Below are positions 38,378-47,984 of a stretch of 64,000 nt of DNA, piece after piece. The translations under genes and the position numbers were made by a program. The notes beneath the pieces were generated by a model. It worked only from the letters and a program-made list of their open reading frames with translations, was not told the DNA's origin and made no database searches. The stretch's first letter is position 1. Every line of letters starts with the position of its first letter. Origin of the DNA: JAOUEA01 sp963719165 (GTDB lineage Bacteria; Actinomycetota; UBA4738; HRBIN12); assembly GCA_963719165.1 (NCBI GenBank), contig CAVRAV010000001.1, forward strand, positions 1,488,001 through 1,552,000, given 5' to 3'.

Positions 38378-39526
38378 ATGGACCGGCGGCGGTTCCTGGC
38401 GCTCTCGGGAGCGGGGGCGGCCGCGGCGCGTTGTTCGCGGCCTGCGGCCTCGGAAGCGACTCCTCGACGGCTACCAGCGACCGCCGCCACGGGTTCCCCG
38501 AGCGAACTGCCGCCCGTGGGCGGGCCGCTGAATCTCTATTCGTGGGAGGGGTACGACACCGCCGGCGATCTCACCCAGTGGATGAAGAAGCAGGAATCAC
38601 GGCAACGTGAAGTACATCACGACGCCCGAGGAGGTCCCGACCGTGCTAAAGGGACCGGGTGGCGACAAGTGGGACATCGCTTACGGCGACAACGTCGTCC
38701 TCACCGACTACGCAGACCTCGGACTGATCTCGCCCATGACGGTCGAACAGGTTCCCGGGCTCGACGGGCTCCTGCCGGCGTTGCAGGTCCCGCCGTGGAG
38801 GAACGATGACGGTACCTACAACGGCTCGCCCTGGACGTGGGGCTACTCGGGCGTGACCTACCGTACGGACCGCGTCCCGAACCCGGCCAGTTGGCAGGAC
38901 CTGCTGAAGTCGGAGTTCAAGGGACGCGTCTCCACCATCGACAGCGCGACGAACAACGTGGCGCTGGGGGCGATCGCCGTCGGAATCGATCCCGACACGA
39001 TGACCACCGAGCAGCTCAACGGGGCGGTGAAGGACTACCTCATAAGCTCATCGGTCAAACCCGGACGCTCGCTCCCAGCATCGGTGACTCGATCTCGCTC
39101 TTGGTGTCCGGCGACGTCGACTACATGGTCGTGGGCCTCACGTTCATGGACTCGGTCACCGCGAAGAAAGGGGATCCCCACCAAGACGGTCATCCCGTGA
39201 GGAGGGGGCCATCGGCTGGGCCGACACGGCGTTCATCACGCCAACGGGGCCGAACCCCCAGAACGCCTACGCCTTCGTGAACCACTTCATGGAGCCTGCC
39301 GTTCAACGCGGAGGCGAACAGCAGCCTCCTGCAGGGGGCCTGGCAGTGACCGACGTCGATCCCGCTCCTCACGCCGGAGGCCAAGGAGCTTTACCCTTAC
39401 GACAACATCGATGACTATCTCTCGAATACGCTGACCTTCAACCGCGGGTGGCCGCACGAGCCCGACGGTGACCTCGCGACGTACGACGAGATCATCGCGA
39501 CGTGGGAGGAGGTCAAGGGCTCGTAG
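38378..39526 (+). pseudogene. PotD-like polyamine-type ABC substrate-binding protein, frameshifted
   Basis: A binding protein of about 380 residues with a twin-arginine-like start (MDRRRFLALSGAG). Mature segments are LNLYSWEGYDTAGDLTQW, TVLKGPGGDKWDIAYGDN, GSPWTWGYSGVTYRTDRV and SLLVSGDVDYMVVGL, ending TFNRGWPHEPDGDL. These are typical of spermidine/putrescine-binding PotD-like proteins. At least four frame changes are needed. GGAGG at 38367-38371 precedes the ATG. The downstream permease and ATPase genes are intact, so the importer is otherwise complete. Confidence 0.72.
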
Positions 39527-39545
39527 CCGGGTCCGGTAGGCGCGC

Positions 39546-40412
39546 TTGACGCTTTCCCGCCGCCTGGCTGCGTTCCTCATGACCCCCCTCGGGGCCCTGC
39601 TGCTGTTCGGTGTGTTGGTTCCGGTCGCCCTCCTGTTCGCGTTCTCGTTCTTCCATCTCCACCTGCTGGAAGTGGTGCCGGGCGCGGGGCTCGACAACTA
39701 CCGAAGGGTGCTCACGACCACGCTCTACCGCAAGTACGCGGTCAACACGCTGCTGATCGCGATCCCCACCTCCGTGATATCTGTGGTCTTCGGGTACGTG
39801 CTCGCCTACTTCCTCGCGTTCCGAGCACGGCGCTCACGCGGCATCTTGCTGGTCGCGATCGTCATCGCGCTTATGGGCAGCTATCTCGCGCTCATCTACT
39901 CATGGCGGACGCTCTCGGGGGAAAGCGGGATCTTCAACTCGTTGCTGCAGGCCCTGCACGTCACCGACCGCCCGCTCGGTGTGCTGTTGTTCTCGCGGCT
40001 CGCGGTGATCGTGGCGGAAGTGAACTTCTTCCTTCCGTTCACGTCCTTGGTGTTGTTCTCCAGTCTGACGTCGATCTCGGTCGAGCTGGAGCCGGCGTCG
40101 CGCGATCTCGGGGCGTCCAAGTGGATGACGCTTCGACGTATCGTCCTTCCGCTGTCCGGGTCGGCCGCGTTGGGCGCCGGCCTCTTCGTGTTGTTCCTCT
40201 CGGCGGGGGACTACATCACGCCGGTGTTCCTGGGAGGGGTCGGCGCCAGCGGCACGGTCGGGACGCTCATCGCCGATCAACTCTCGACCACGCTGAACTA
40301 CCCGCTGGGGGCCGCGATCTCCTTCGTGGCCCTGGCGTTGTTCGTGATCCTCGTCGTGATCCTGCGCTTGGCGATGAAGCTGGCGGGGCTTCTCCCGGAG
40401 CACACGGGTTGA
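39546..40412 (+). CDS. ABC transporter permease, PotB type
   Basis: A 288-residue inner-membrane permease with six predicted helices and the BPD_transp_1 EAA-like loop ASRDLGASKWMTLRRIVLP. It forms the transmembrane channel with the next gene. The start appears to be TTG, 19 bp after the binding-protein stop codon. The closest named relatives are polyamine permeases, but related systems carry other small cations or organic acids. The frame is intact. Confidence 0.87.
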   Translation: MTLSRRLAAFLMTPLGALLLFGVLVPVALLFAFSFFHLHLLEVVPGAGLDNYRRVLTTTLYRKYAVNTLLIAIPTSVISVVFGYVLAYFLAFRARRSRGILLVAIVIALMGSYLALIYSWRTLSGESGIFNSLLQALHVTDRPLGVLLFSRLAVIVAEVNFFLPFTSLVLFSSLTSISVELEPASRDLGASKWMTLRRIVLPLSGSAALGAGLFVLFLSAGDYITPVFLGGVGASGTVGTLIADQLSTTLNYPLGAAISFVALALFVILVVILRLAMKLAGLLPEHTG

Positions 40413-41227
40413 AGCGTCCGCGATCCCTCACGGTGCTGGCGTTCGCACTGATCGTGTTCGTGTATCTACCGTTGCTTGTCGTGGTGCTTTACGCCTTCAA
40501 TTCCGGCTCCAACCTCAGCTGGCCGCCGCGCGGGATCTCGTTGCGATGGTTCCACCAGATCCTAACCGAGCAGGCCTTCCGCGCTGGACTGTCCACAAGC
40601 GCGTGGGCGGCCGGCGCCACCGCGGTCTTGGCCGGCATCATCGGGACGATGGCCGCGTTCGCAATCACGCGTCGGCCCACGCGGTTCACGCGTTGGTTGG
40701 AAAGCGGTTCGCGCCTGCCGATCATGCTGCCTCCGCTCTTCGTCGGGATCTCGCTCGTGGCTGTGATGAAGACCTTCGCCGTGGACCCCAGCATGTGGAC
40801 GATCGTGGCCGGGCACCTCATCATCACGACGCCCTTCGTCGTCCTGATCGTGGGGGCTCGTCTGCTCAACTACGACCTCGCCCTGGAGCAGGCGGCGCGC
40901 GATCTGGGAGCGCGTCCAACGATGGTCCTTCGACGGATCACGATGCCGCTGATCGCCCCGTCCGTCTTCGGGGCCATGGTGATCGCGGCGGCGATCTCCT
41001 TCGATGAGGTCCTGATCACGAACTTCACATCCGGAACGAGGCAGACGCTGCCGCTCTTCGTGCTCTCGAGGCTGCGTCGTACGATCGATCCGTCCGTGAA
41101 CGCTGTCGCAACGGTCCTCCTGTTGCTGCCGTGGCTCGCCGTCGCGTTGGCGTTCGTCCTGCAGCGCCGGCGATCCTCGCGACACGCCGTGCGAGCGGGC
41201 GTCGAGGAACTGGCGCGGGTCGCATGA
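40409..41227 (+). CDS. ABC transporter permease, PotC type
   Basis: A 272-residue permease with six helices. It starts in the typical PotC manner (VFVYLPLLVVVLYAFN) and has the loop QAARDLGARPTMVLRRITMP that contacts the ATPase. The start is TTG overlapping the previous stop codon (TTGA). It pairs with the upstream permease to form the heterodimeric channel of the importer. Confidence 0.88.
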   Translation: MKRPRSLTVLAFALIVFVYLPLLVVVLYAFNSGSNLSWPPRGISLRWFHQILTEQAFRAGLSTSAWAAGATAVLAGIIGTMAAFAITRRPTRFTRWLESGSRLPIMLPPLFVGISLVAVMKTFAVDPSMWTIVAGHLIITTPFVVLIVGARLLNYDLALEQAARDLGARPTMVLRRITMPLIAPSVFGAMVIAAAISFDEVLITNFTSGTRQTLPLFVLSRLRRTIDPSVNAVATVLLLLPWLAVALAFVLQRRRSSRHAVRAGVEELARVA

Positions 41228-42345
41228 AGGTCGACGAGGCGCGATCCGGAGCAGTCTCGATCCGAGGCATCACGAAGCGCTTCGACCGAGTGTCCGCCCT
41301 ACACGCGCTGGATCTGGAGATCCCGCCCGGTTCGTTCTTCAGCTTGCTGGGCCCCAGCGGCTGCGGCAAGACCACCCTCCTTCGGATCATCGCGGGACTC
41401 GAGACGCCAGACGCCGGCGCCGTGTTCTCCGACGACGTCGATATCACGCGGCTGCCACCAGAACGACGCCCCTTCAACATGGTGTTCCAGAGCTATGCGT
41501 TGTTCCCCCACATGACGGTGACTGACAATGTCGGCTTCGGACTCACGACCCGGCGGCGCCGTGAGCGCATCCCTGAGGACGAGCGCGCTCGCCGCGTCAC
41601 GAGGATGCTGGGACTGGTTGGGCTCGAGGGCTACGGCGGGCGGTACCCGTCCGAGCTGTCGGGGGGGCAGGCACAGCGCGTAGCGGTCGCGCGAGCCTTG
41701 ATCAACCGGCCCCGCGTGCTCCTGCTGGACGAGCCCCTGTCCGCGCTGGATCGCAACGTCCGGTTCACGCTGCGAGAGGAACTGCTCCGGATCCACCAAG
41801 AGTTGGGCACCACGTTCGTCTTCGTCACGCATGACCAAGACGAAGCGCTCAGCATCTCCCAGCTCGTGGGGGTGATGAACCTGGGGCGGATCGAGCAAGT
41901 GGCGGACCCGCAGACGATCTATCGCTCACCCGCCACCCTGTTCACGGCACGGTTCATCGGCGCGGGATCGTTCTTCGCCGCTCAGGTCGTGAGCGCGCGC
42001 GGCGATCGCGTGGAGGTGGAAGTTGCGGGTCGCCGGTTTGAAGCGCTCGGCGCGGATGTCGAGACCGGCTCCCACGCGCAGGTGCTGCTGCGTCCCGAGG
42101 AGCTCGAGGTGGTCGAGGAGGCGCGGGGGGTCCTGGAGGGGACCGTGGAGACGTGTTCCTTCTTCGGCTCGCATTTCGAGATCCTCATCCAAACGGCGGC
42201 AGGGCTTTGCCGCCTGCAAGTCCGGGACCCGCGTGCGCCGGGCGAGCGGCTCTGGGTCGGATGGCCTATGCGTGCCGGGATCGTCTATCCGAAGGACACG
42301 ACCGATCAGGCTGAGGGCCCTGCGAACGCAACGATCCGCTTGTGA
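41224..42345 (+). CDS. ABC transporter ATP-binding protein, PotA type
   Basis: A 373-residue ATPase. Walker A is GPSGCGKTT (residues 43-51), the signature is LSGGQ (145-149), Walker B is VLLLDE (165-170) and the switch His is in VFVTHDQDEAL. A C-terminal TOBE domain follows from about residue 270 (LLRPEELEV and GSHFEILIQ). It powers the importer encoded by the preceding genes and overlaps the upstream permease by ATGA. Regulation is probably through box C before the binding-protein gene. Confidence 0.92.
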   Translation: MKVDEARSGAVSIRGITKRFDRVSALHALDLEIPPGSFFSLLGPSGCGKTTLLRIIAGLETPDAGAVFSDDVDITRLPPERRPFNMVFQSYALFPHMTVTDNVGFGLTTRRRRERIPEDERARRVTRMLGLVGLEGYGGRYPSELSGGQAQRVAVARALINRPRVLLLDEPLSALDRNVRFTLREELLRIHQELGTTFVFVTHDQDEALSISQLVGVMNLGRIEQVADPQTIYRSPATLFTARFIGAGSFFAAQVVSARGDRVEVEVAGRRFEALGADVETGSHAQVLLRPEELEVVEEARGVLEGTVETCSFFGSHFEILIQTAAGLCRLQVRDPRAPGERLWVGWPMRAGIVYPKDTTDQAEGPANATIRL

Positions 42346-42357
42346 AACCATCGGCGG

Positions 42358-43111
42358 ATGTCCGGAGAGACCGTCCGCTACGACGAGATCGGCATCGACT
42401 ATGGGTCTTCTCGGCGCGCCGACCCCCGTATCTCAGCGCGCATCCAGGAAGCCTTGGGTGACGCCCAGATCCGTCGTGAACGTGGGCGCGGGAACGGGCT
42501 CGTACGAACCGACGGAGCGCCGAGTCGTCGCCGTCGAACCGTCACGCGTGATGATCGCCCAGCGGCCTCTCGGATCCTCCCCCGCCGTTCAAGGGGTCGC
42601 CGAACACCTGCCGTTCGCGAGCGACAGCTTCGACGCTGCCCTGGCCGTGCTGACCATCCATCATTGGTCGGACCCACCTCGCGGCCTGGCCGAACTCAAG
42701 CGAGTCGCGCGGCGCGTCGTGATCCTCACCATCGACCCCGAGGTCGCCCGCTCGTTCTGGCTCACGGCCGAGTACTTCCCCGAGATCGGCGACTGGGACG
42801 CGGCCCACCTCATGGGCATCGAGGCGGTCGGCGGGGTGCTCGGCGGGGCGACCGTGCATGCGGTCCGTGTGCCGCACGACTGCCATGACGGCTTCTTGGC
42901 GGCGTTCTGGCGACGGCCGGAGTCGTATCTGGATCCAGAGGTCCGAGCCGGGATCTCGACGTTCTCCATGATCGGAGCGCGCGAGCGAGAACGAGGACTC
43001 CGCCTGCTAGCGGACGATCTGGCGAGCGGGGCCTGGGCGGCCCGTCACGCGGGGTTGCAGGATCTGGATGCCTTGGATGCGGGCTATCGGTTGGTGGTCG
43101 CGTCGCCCTGA
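42358..43111 (+). CDS. class I SAM-dependent methyltransferase, one frameshift
   Basis: A methyltransferase of about 250 residues. The N-terminus (YDEIGIDYGSSRRADPRI) is in one frame and the rest in another; the shift falls at about 42455-42470. Motif I is VVNVGAGTGSYEP, motif II RRVVAVEPS, and motif IV LAVLTIHHWSD. Small-molecule substrates are usual for this UbiE-like group. It follows the transporter ATPase by 12 bp and may belong to the same transcript. Confidence 0.75.
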
Positions 43112-43197
43112 CGAGGGCTGTCAGCGCCCGTGCAGTGGTGCACACCTGGGAGTCGAGCGCCCGAAGGCACGATTCATCGCTCGACGCGGGATCACCT

Positions 43198-43217
43198 ATG
43201 TGCTACAAGTAACACAT
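43198..43217. promoter_or_regulatory. palindromic operator overlapping the antitoxin start
   Basis: ATGTGCTAC, 2 nt, GTAACACAT: the arms match at 8 of 9 positions. The right arm includes the first bases of the antitoxin ATG at 43216, so binding by the antitoxin would block its own expression. Confidence 0.6.
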
Positions 43218-43491
43218 GGCAACCGTCGGGATCCGAGAGCTGAGACAGCGCGCGAGTGAACTCCTTCGGCGCGTCGAAGCTGGGGAGACCATCGAGGTCA
43301 CGGATCGAGGCCGACCCGTCGCGGTCCTCGCTCCGGTGCCCGACAAGCGTCCGCTCGATATGCTCAGGGCCACGGGGGACGTGATCCCGAGCCGCGGCGC
43401 CCTCGACGACCTGCCCGAACCACTGCCTCTTGATGAAGGCCAGGAACCGCCTTCGCGGATCCTCGATCGACTCCGCGACGATGAGCGCTGA
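43216..43491 (+). CDS. Phd/YefM family antitoxin
   Basis: A 91-residue antitoxin. The N-terminal DNA-binding part is GIRELRQRASELLRRVEAGE with the family motif VTDRGRPVAVLAPV. The C-terminal tail (LDEGQEPPSRILDRL) is acidic and probably disordered until it wraps the toxin. It overlaps the toxin gene by 11 bp and has a palindrome across its own start, as expected for autoregulation. Confidence 0.9.
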   Translation: MATVGIRELRQRASELLRRVEAGETIEVTDRGRPVAVLAPVPDKRPLDMLRATGDVIPSRGALDDLPEPLPLDEGQEPPSRILDRLRDDER

Positions 43492-43882
43492 CCGAGCGAT
43501 CTATCTGGACTCTTCGGCGCTGGTGAAACTGGCCGTTCGGGAGCCGGAGTCGGACGCACTCCGCCGATCCGTCCGGCGCAGGCGCCCACTCATCTCGAGC
43601 GCACTGGCTCGAACCGAGGTGTCGAGAGCGCTCCTTCCCCTCGGACCCGACGCGGTCCGCCGAGGAGGAGAGGTCCTTGCCCGCGTCGAGCTGCTGCGTG
43701 TCAACGATCGAGTCCTGAACGGAGCCGGCACCATGCTCCCCCATGATCTCCGATCGCTCGATGCCATACACCTCGCGACAGCGGCTCAATTGGGAGCGGA
43801 TCTGTCGAAGATCATCACCTACGACGCGCGGATGGCCGAAGCGGCGAGGAGCCTTGGGTGGACGGTTTCATCTCCGTCGTGA
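43481..43882 (+). CDS. PIN-domain toxin, VapC type
   Basis: A 133-residue PIN-domain RNase. The four acidic residues are D10 (AIYLDSSALVK), E46 (LARTEVSRA), D94 (LRSLDAIHLAT) and D115 (ITYDARMAE). VapC toxins cleave tRNA or rRNA and are held inactive by the partner antitoxin. The ATG lies inside the end of the antitoxin gene. The last 64 bp overlap the convergent membrane protein gene. Confidence 0.9.
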   Translation: MSADRAIYLDSSALVKLAVREPESDALRRSVRRRRPLISSALARTEVSRALLPLGPDAVRRGGEVLARVELLRVNDRVLNGAGTMLPHDLRSLDAIHLATAAQLGADLSKIITYDARMAEAARSLGWTVSSPS

Positions 43883-45024
43883 AACGGGAACCCTTCAGTC
43901 CGCGCACCGAACACGAACGGCATCCAGCGGCACCACGATGGGTTGTTCATGCCTCCGAGCATCGCCTGCGCCCGCGCGAGTGTTGCGGGCGATGGGTCTT
44001 GTGTTCCGAAGTACACGCGGACATCGAGCCTGACCCCATCAACCGTGCGCCAGAGAACATACTCGGGGATGTTTGGAGCGACCTGGCCCTCCCATTCGGC
44101 CCTGACATCCGCGTCTGCAAGCTTCAACGGGAGCTTAGCTGCGGGGATGACCGGAGTCGGGGCTTCTGAGGAGGCCCCTGGATCCGCGGCTGCCATGATG
44201 AACACGTCATCCGACGAGAGGTTGTCAAGGGACGCGAACGGAGCCGGCAAGCCGTGGGTGGAACTCGTACCTCGGAGATCCTGAAGTGCGAACGGCGCCG
44301 TCGACAACCACGTCATCGCGACGTCTTCTCCTGCAGGGCTCACCGCCGATGGCAGGTAGAACCAGTGATCCTCCTGGGTGAAGGAGGGTGATGGGACGAG
44401 GTCCACCGCTGGGGGCGCCGGTCGTAACGAGGTCGTGGCTGAGGACAGGATCTGGTCGATCGACCCCATCGCCTGAGGGCTGGGGCCGGCCGAGCCGAGG
44501 TAGATCTGCGCGATCATCGTGTTCGAGCCGGTCGTGTACACCAGCTCCTGATGGAAGACGCCGTTCAGTCGAACGAAATCGCTGGGGTTGAGAGCGTGGA
44601 AGGTGCTCGCGTTCACGCAATCACAGGCAACGAGCTGCGCGAGGGAGACGACCGCTCCATTCGTGCCCAGCCGGTCGATGAGCTGGTGCATCGATCGGTG
44701 CTGGGTGCCGACGCTTCTACTAGCGAGCACGGTCGTCGGTGTTAGGGCGTCGGTGCCCTCCTCAACCCAGCGGGACCAGCCGGGTGCGATCGCGACCTGC
44801 ACCACCGCAACCCTCCCCGGCTGGGGTGCCCAAGCACCCTCTGGGAACGAGGCGAGAGAGGTAGTCCTCGGCTCCCCGAGAGGCAGGAGGAGCCAAAGGG
44901 GAATCGCGACGGCGAGGACGCCGAGGCATCCGAGCGCCGCAAGCTTCAGCCGCCACAGAGTGGCCGCTCGCCGACCCCTGGTCACCGCCTGATCGAACGC
45001 TGCGTCTTCGTTCCGAGCGGCCAT
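43819..45024 (-). CDS. membrane-anchored extracytoplasmic protein, unknown
   Basis: A protein of about 401 residues. A short cytoplasmic N-terminus precedes one membrane helix (LAALGCLGVLAVAIPLWLLLP), followed by a large extracytoplasmic part. Near the end is LDVRVYFGTQDPSPAT, which resembles LSVRVWFGPDASASD of the protein encoded at 45682-47333, so both carry a related module. It is divergent from a sigma factor gene. It could be a sensor or anti-sigma partner, but no anti-sigma motif is visible. The ATG at 45024 is preferred over 45045. Confidence 0.65.
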   Translation of the reverse strand: MAARNEDAAFDQAVTRGRRAATLWRLKLAALGCLGVLAVAIPLWLLLPLGEPRTTSLASFPEGAWAPQPGRVAVVQVAIAPGWSRWVEEGTDALTPTTVLASRSVGTQHRSMHQLIDRLGTNGAVVSLAQLVACDCVNASTFHALNPSDFVRLNGVFHQELVYTTGSNTMIAQIYLGSAGPSPQAMGSIDQILSSATTSLRPAPPAVDLVPSPSFTQEDHWFYLPSAVSPAGEDVAMTWLSTAPFALQDLRGTSSTHGLPAPFASLDNLSSDDVFIMAAADPGASSEAPTPVIPAAKLPLKLADADVRAEWEGQVAPNIPEYVLWRTVDGVRLDVRVYFGTQDPSPATLARAQAMLGGMNNPSWCRWMPFVFGARTEGFPFHDGDETVHPRLLAASAIRAS

Positions 45025-45230
45025 ATCACCAGACCCCCACCCCACTCCTGCCTGTCCCGCCGCAGGTCAGAGGGGTCTGCACACAGCCCTCTCACGAAAG
45101 CAGGGCTCGAATGAGGCATCGGGCGAAACCCTTGGCGGACTACGCTTCGCGGCGAGGTAAACCTTCCGGGGCCGATCGCTACCTCTCCATTGTGGGCATG
45201 AGATCGAGCCAGAGGGTGGGGACGGAGAGG

Positions 45231-45689
45231 ATGGGCCCAGATGAGACCATGGAACGCCTCTACCGGGACCAGGGGGATCGACTGTGGTGGGCGATCTTGG
45301 CCTTCTCTGGCGATCGGACCGTCGCGGACGATGCCGTCGCCGACGCCTTCTCCCAAGCATTGGCTCGCGGGGACGAGCTGAGAGAGCCACTCGCGTGGAT
45401 CTGGAGGGTCGCCTTCCTCCTCGCCCGGGCCGAGCTCAAACGCCGTAGCTCCCTCACGCACACATTGCCGGATACCTACGTCGAGGATGACCACCGCCCC
45501 GCCGAACTGATCGAGCTGCTTGCCCATCTGTCGGAGCAGCAGCGCGCCGCCGTCGTCCTCTTCTACTACGCCGACCGGCCCATCAAGGAGGTCGCCGCCA
45601 CGTTGGGTGTGAAGACGTCGACCGCCAAGGTGCATCTCCACCGTGGTCGCAAGGCGCTCCGCTCGCTATTGGAGGATCGCGATGACTGA
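45231..45689 (+). CDS. ECF-type RNA polymerase sigma factor
   Basis: A sigma-70 family factor of about 152 residues. Region 2 reads ERLYRDQGDRLWWAILAFSG and region 4 reads LSEQQRAAVVLFYYADRP followed by the helix-turn-helix VAATLGVKTSTAKVHLHRG. It should direct RNA polymerase to a small regulon in response to an envelope signal. Alternative starts are at 45198 and 45249. It overlaps the next gene (a membrane protein likely to control it) by 8 bp. Confidence 0.85.
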   Translation: MGPDETMERLYRDQGDRLWWAILAFSGDRTVADDAVADAFSQALARGDELREPLAWIWRVAFLLARAELKRRSSLTHTLPDTYVEDDHRPAELIELLAHLSEQQRAAVVLFYYADRPIKEVAATLGVKTSTAKVHLHRGRKALRSLLEDRDD

Positions 45690-47333
45690 TCGGCTCGAAC
45701 GGCAACTGCACGACCTCGAAGCCTTCCGGGCCGCTCGACCAGCTGGACCCAGATCGTGGCGAACGCGCGCGAACGGCGCTTCGGACCCGATGAAGATCTG
45801 CTCCCCATCGCGGGCCTCCCTCGGCGCTCGGCGTGGTCCAAAGGGCTCGTCATCGCGACCGCGTTCGTCCTGACCGTCGCCGCGACGGCCTTCGTCATCG
45901 ATGCTCTGGACGGCTCATCCGGCCTATCCCTCAACCCAGGTGAATGGCCAAGCTCGCAGGTTCCGCTCCTGGACCTATCCGTCGCCACGCCCCCGGGTTG
46001 GCGGTTCCGGCGATTCGACGAACAGGTGGGCACGGTCGGGTTCAGCGGCGCCCTCGTCTCCAACGAACCCATGACGGTGGTCCATCCTGAGCAATCAGCG
46101 AACGCAGTCACTACCGCCTGGGACACGAGTCGGTTGCCGAGCGATGGCGTCCTCGTGAGCATCGAGCGTGTGATCGGCGGCCCACCCACCCCTGACCCTC
46201 ATCGACTGGGCTGGATGGACACACCGCTCCCGTTGCGACTCGGCGATGCGAAGACGCTCGGGAAGACCGGCGACACTCGATTGCTCGCGTTCACGCTCGG
46301 AGGTCAGCATCTGTCGGTCCGCGTCTGGTTCGGACCTGATGCGAGCGCATCTGACAGGAGCATCCCTGCTGGGATCACTGCCTCGATCACCCCGTTGGAC
46401 GGGACCGTGATCCGGGATATCCCCACCGAGCCCAACTTCTTCGGGGTAGCCGCATCCGGGGGTACCGCGTGGACCTCCTACGGCCGCTTCCTACGCATCC
46501 CCACGGGCGCCCAGGAGTCTGAGATCAACCTCGAGCAGCCGCCCTTCGTGTTGGCAGCCGCGCCCGACGCGGGGGTGTGGGCTGCGGGGTACGACCCTTC
46601 ACGCGGCGACTACATCGCCCACTTCGGTCCGGAGGCCGATACGCCCGATATCCGGCTGCTCCCGCCGGGGCGTATCAACACATCGCTGCTCGCGACTTCG
46701 CCTGAGGGCAACGTCCTGGCGCTGGAACACACCATCAACGGGGGAGGACCAGGGTCCCTGTGGGACATCGACGGAGCGACGGGCACGGTACGAGGTCGCA
46801 TCTCCCTCGCAGACCTTCAGAACTTCCCCCACGGCAGCTTCCTCGCCTACGCGCTGGCGCGGACCGGAGATACGGCCTATCTGCTCGGTGGAGCCTTCGA
46901 CCCCCAGAAGGAAGAGGTCTCGAACATCGGTCTCAGCGTGATCGACCTGACGACGGCGAGGCTGATCGCCACGTACGACGCACCCAGTTCGACGAGCCTC
47001 GTGGTCGCCGACGACGTCGCGTGGCTCTCGGGCCGGGGCGGTATCGTCCGCTTGGACCCGGCGAGCGGAGCGACGACCGACGTGCCGCTCCCGGTTAGGT
47101 TCGCAGTCCCGTTCGCGTCGGCCGGCTCAAGCATTTGGGTCTTGGACAGCCCGGGCGGCCAGAACCATCTGCTCCGCTACGACGCCAGTTCGGGCAAAGT
47201 CACGCTCGAGGTGCAGGTTCCGCGAAGTCCGTCGTGGGGCTACGTGCAAGCTGCCTACGACGGTCAGGGTCACGTGTGGCTCGCTCATGAAGGCGGGCCG
47301 ATCCAAGAAGTCTTCGTTGGTACCGGGGGTTGA
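45682..47333 (+). CDS. membrane protein coupled to the sigma factor, one frameshift
   Basis: A protein of about 550 residues starting at ATG 45682 inside the end of the sigma gene. The first 17 residues (MTDRLERQLHDLEAFRA) are in one frame; the rest is in another from about 45735, one base apparently missing. A cytoplasmic part of about 60 residues precedes one helix (GLVIATAFVLTVAATAFVI). The extracytoplasmic region has a module shared with the divergent protein and then repeated beta-propeller-like blades (VWAAGYDPSRGDYIAHFG, LWDIDGATGTVRG). The arrangement fits an anti-sigma or sensor role. Confidence 0.7.
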
Positions 47334-47502
47334 GCTCGAACCGAGTCGGGGACGGCGTCCATTGCGCAAGATCACGCCGGCCTGTTTGGTCGGTCCCGAC
47401 GCTCTCGCGCCGTCGCGCTCAGGTCGGTGATGCTGGAACCTGGCTACTTGCTCTGGGCGATCGTGACCAGAACGGTGATACCGCCGGAGCAATTCGACAC
47501 TT

Positions 47503-47853
47503 CTAGCCGCTGCCGGTTCGGCCACGTAGACCTTGGGCCGCTGAAGCGGCGAAGAGCATCAAGAAGATCGTCCACACCACGAGCCCGCCATCAAAGACGC
47601 CTCGAGCCAAGTCAACCGTGACCACCACGGAGGTAAGCGCCAACCCCGCCCACCAGGCCCAGATGTACTCGAGCCACAGGCCGACCCCCACGAGCAGGTA
47701 AGTGACACCCAAGGTGAGCAGGATGGGCCCGTTGAATGCGCTGCCTGGAGTCGTCTGGTGACCGCTGCTAAGGCCCGCGATGCAAGCGCCGAGGCCCGCG
47801 AGTACGAAGACGGCTGACAGGACCTGGGTCAACCGGCCGAATCTCGGTCGCAT
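47503..47853 (-). CDS. small integral membrane protein
   Basis: A 116-residue protein with four hydrophobic helices: VLSAVFVLAGLGACIAG, GPILLTLGVTYLLVGVGLWL, WWAGLALTSVVVTVDLA and GLVVWTIFLMLFAASAAQG. No family is recognised. The charge pattern places the N-terminus (MRPRFGR) in the cytoplasm. It is isolated between the sigma-linked gene and a fragment of a ComM-like gene. Confidence 0.65.
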   Translation of the reverse strand: MRPRFGRLTQVLSAVFVLAGLGACIAGLSSGHQTTPGSAFNGPILLTLGVTYLLVGVGLWLEYIWAWWAGLALTSVVVTVDLARGVFDGGLVVWTIFLMLFAASAAQGLRGRTGSG

Positions 47854-47984
47854 GCTTCACGATATCGACCTCAAGTGCCATACGCCATGAATGGCTTTCG
47901 TGAACAAGACGCATCCTTCGCGTGGACTCGCCACCGTCCCGAAGTCGCGCATCCGCCCAAGACGATGATCGTCGACCCGGAGTC

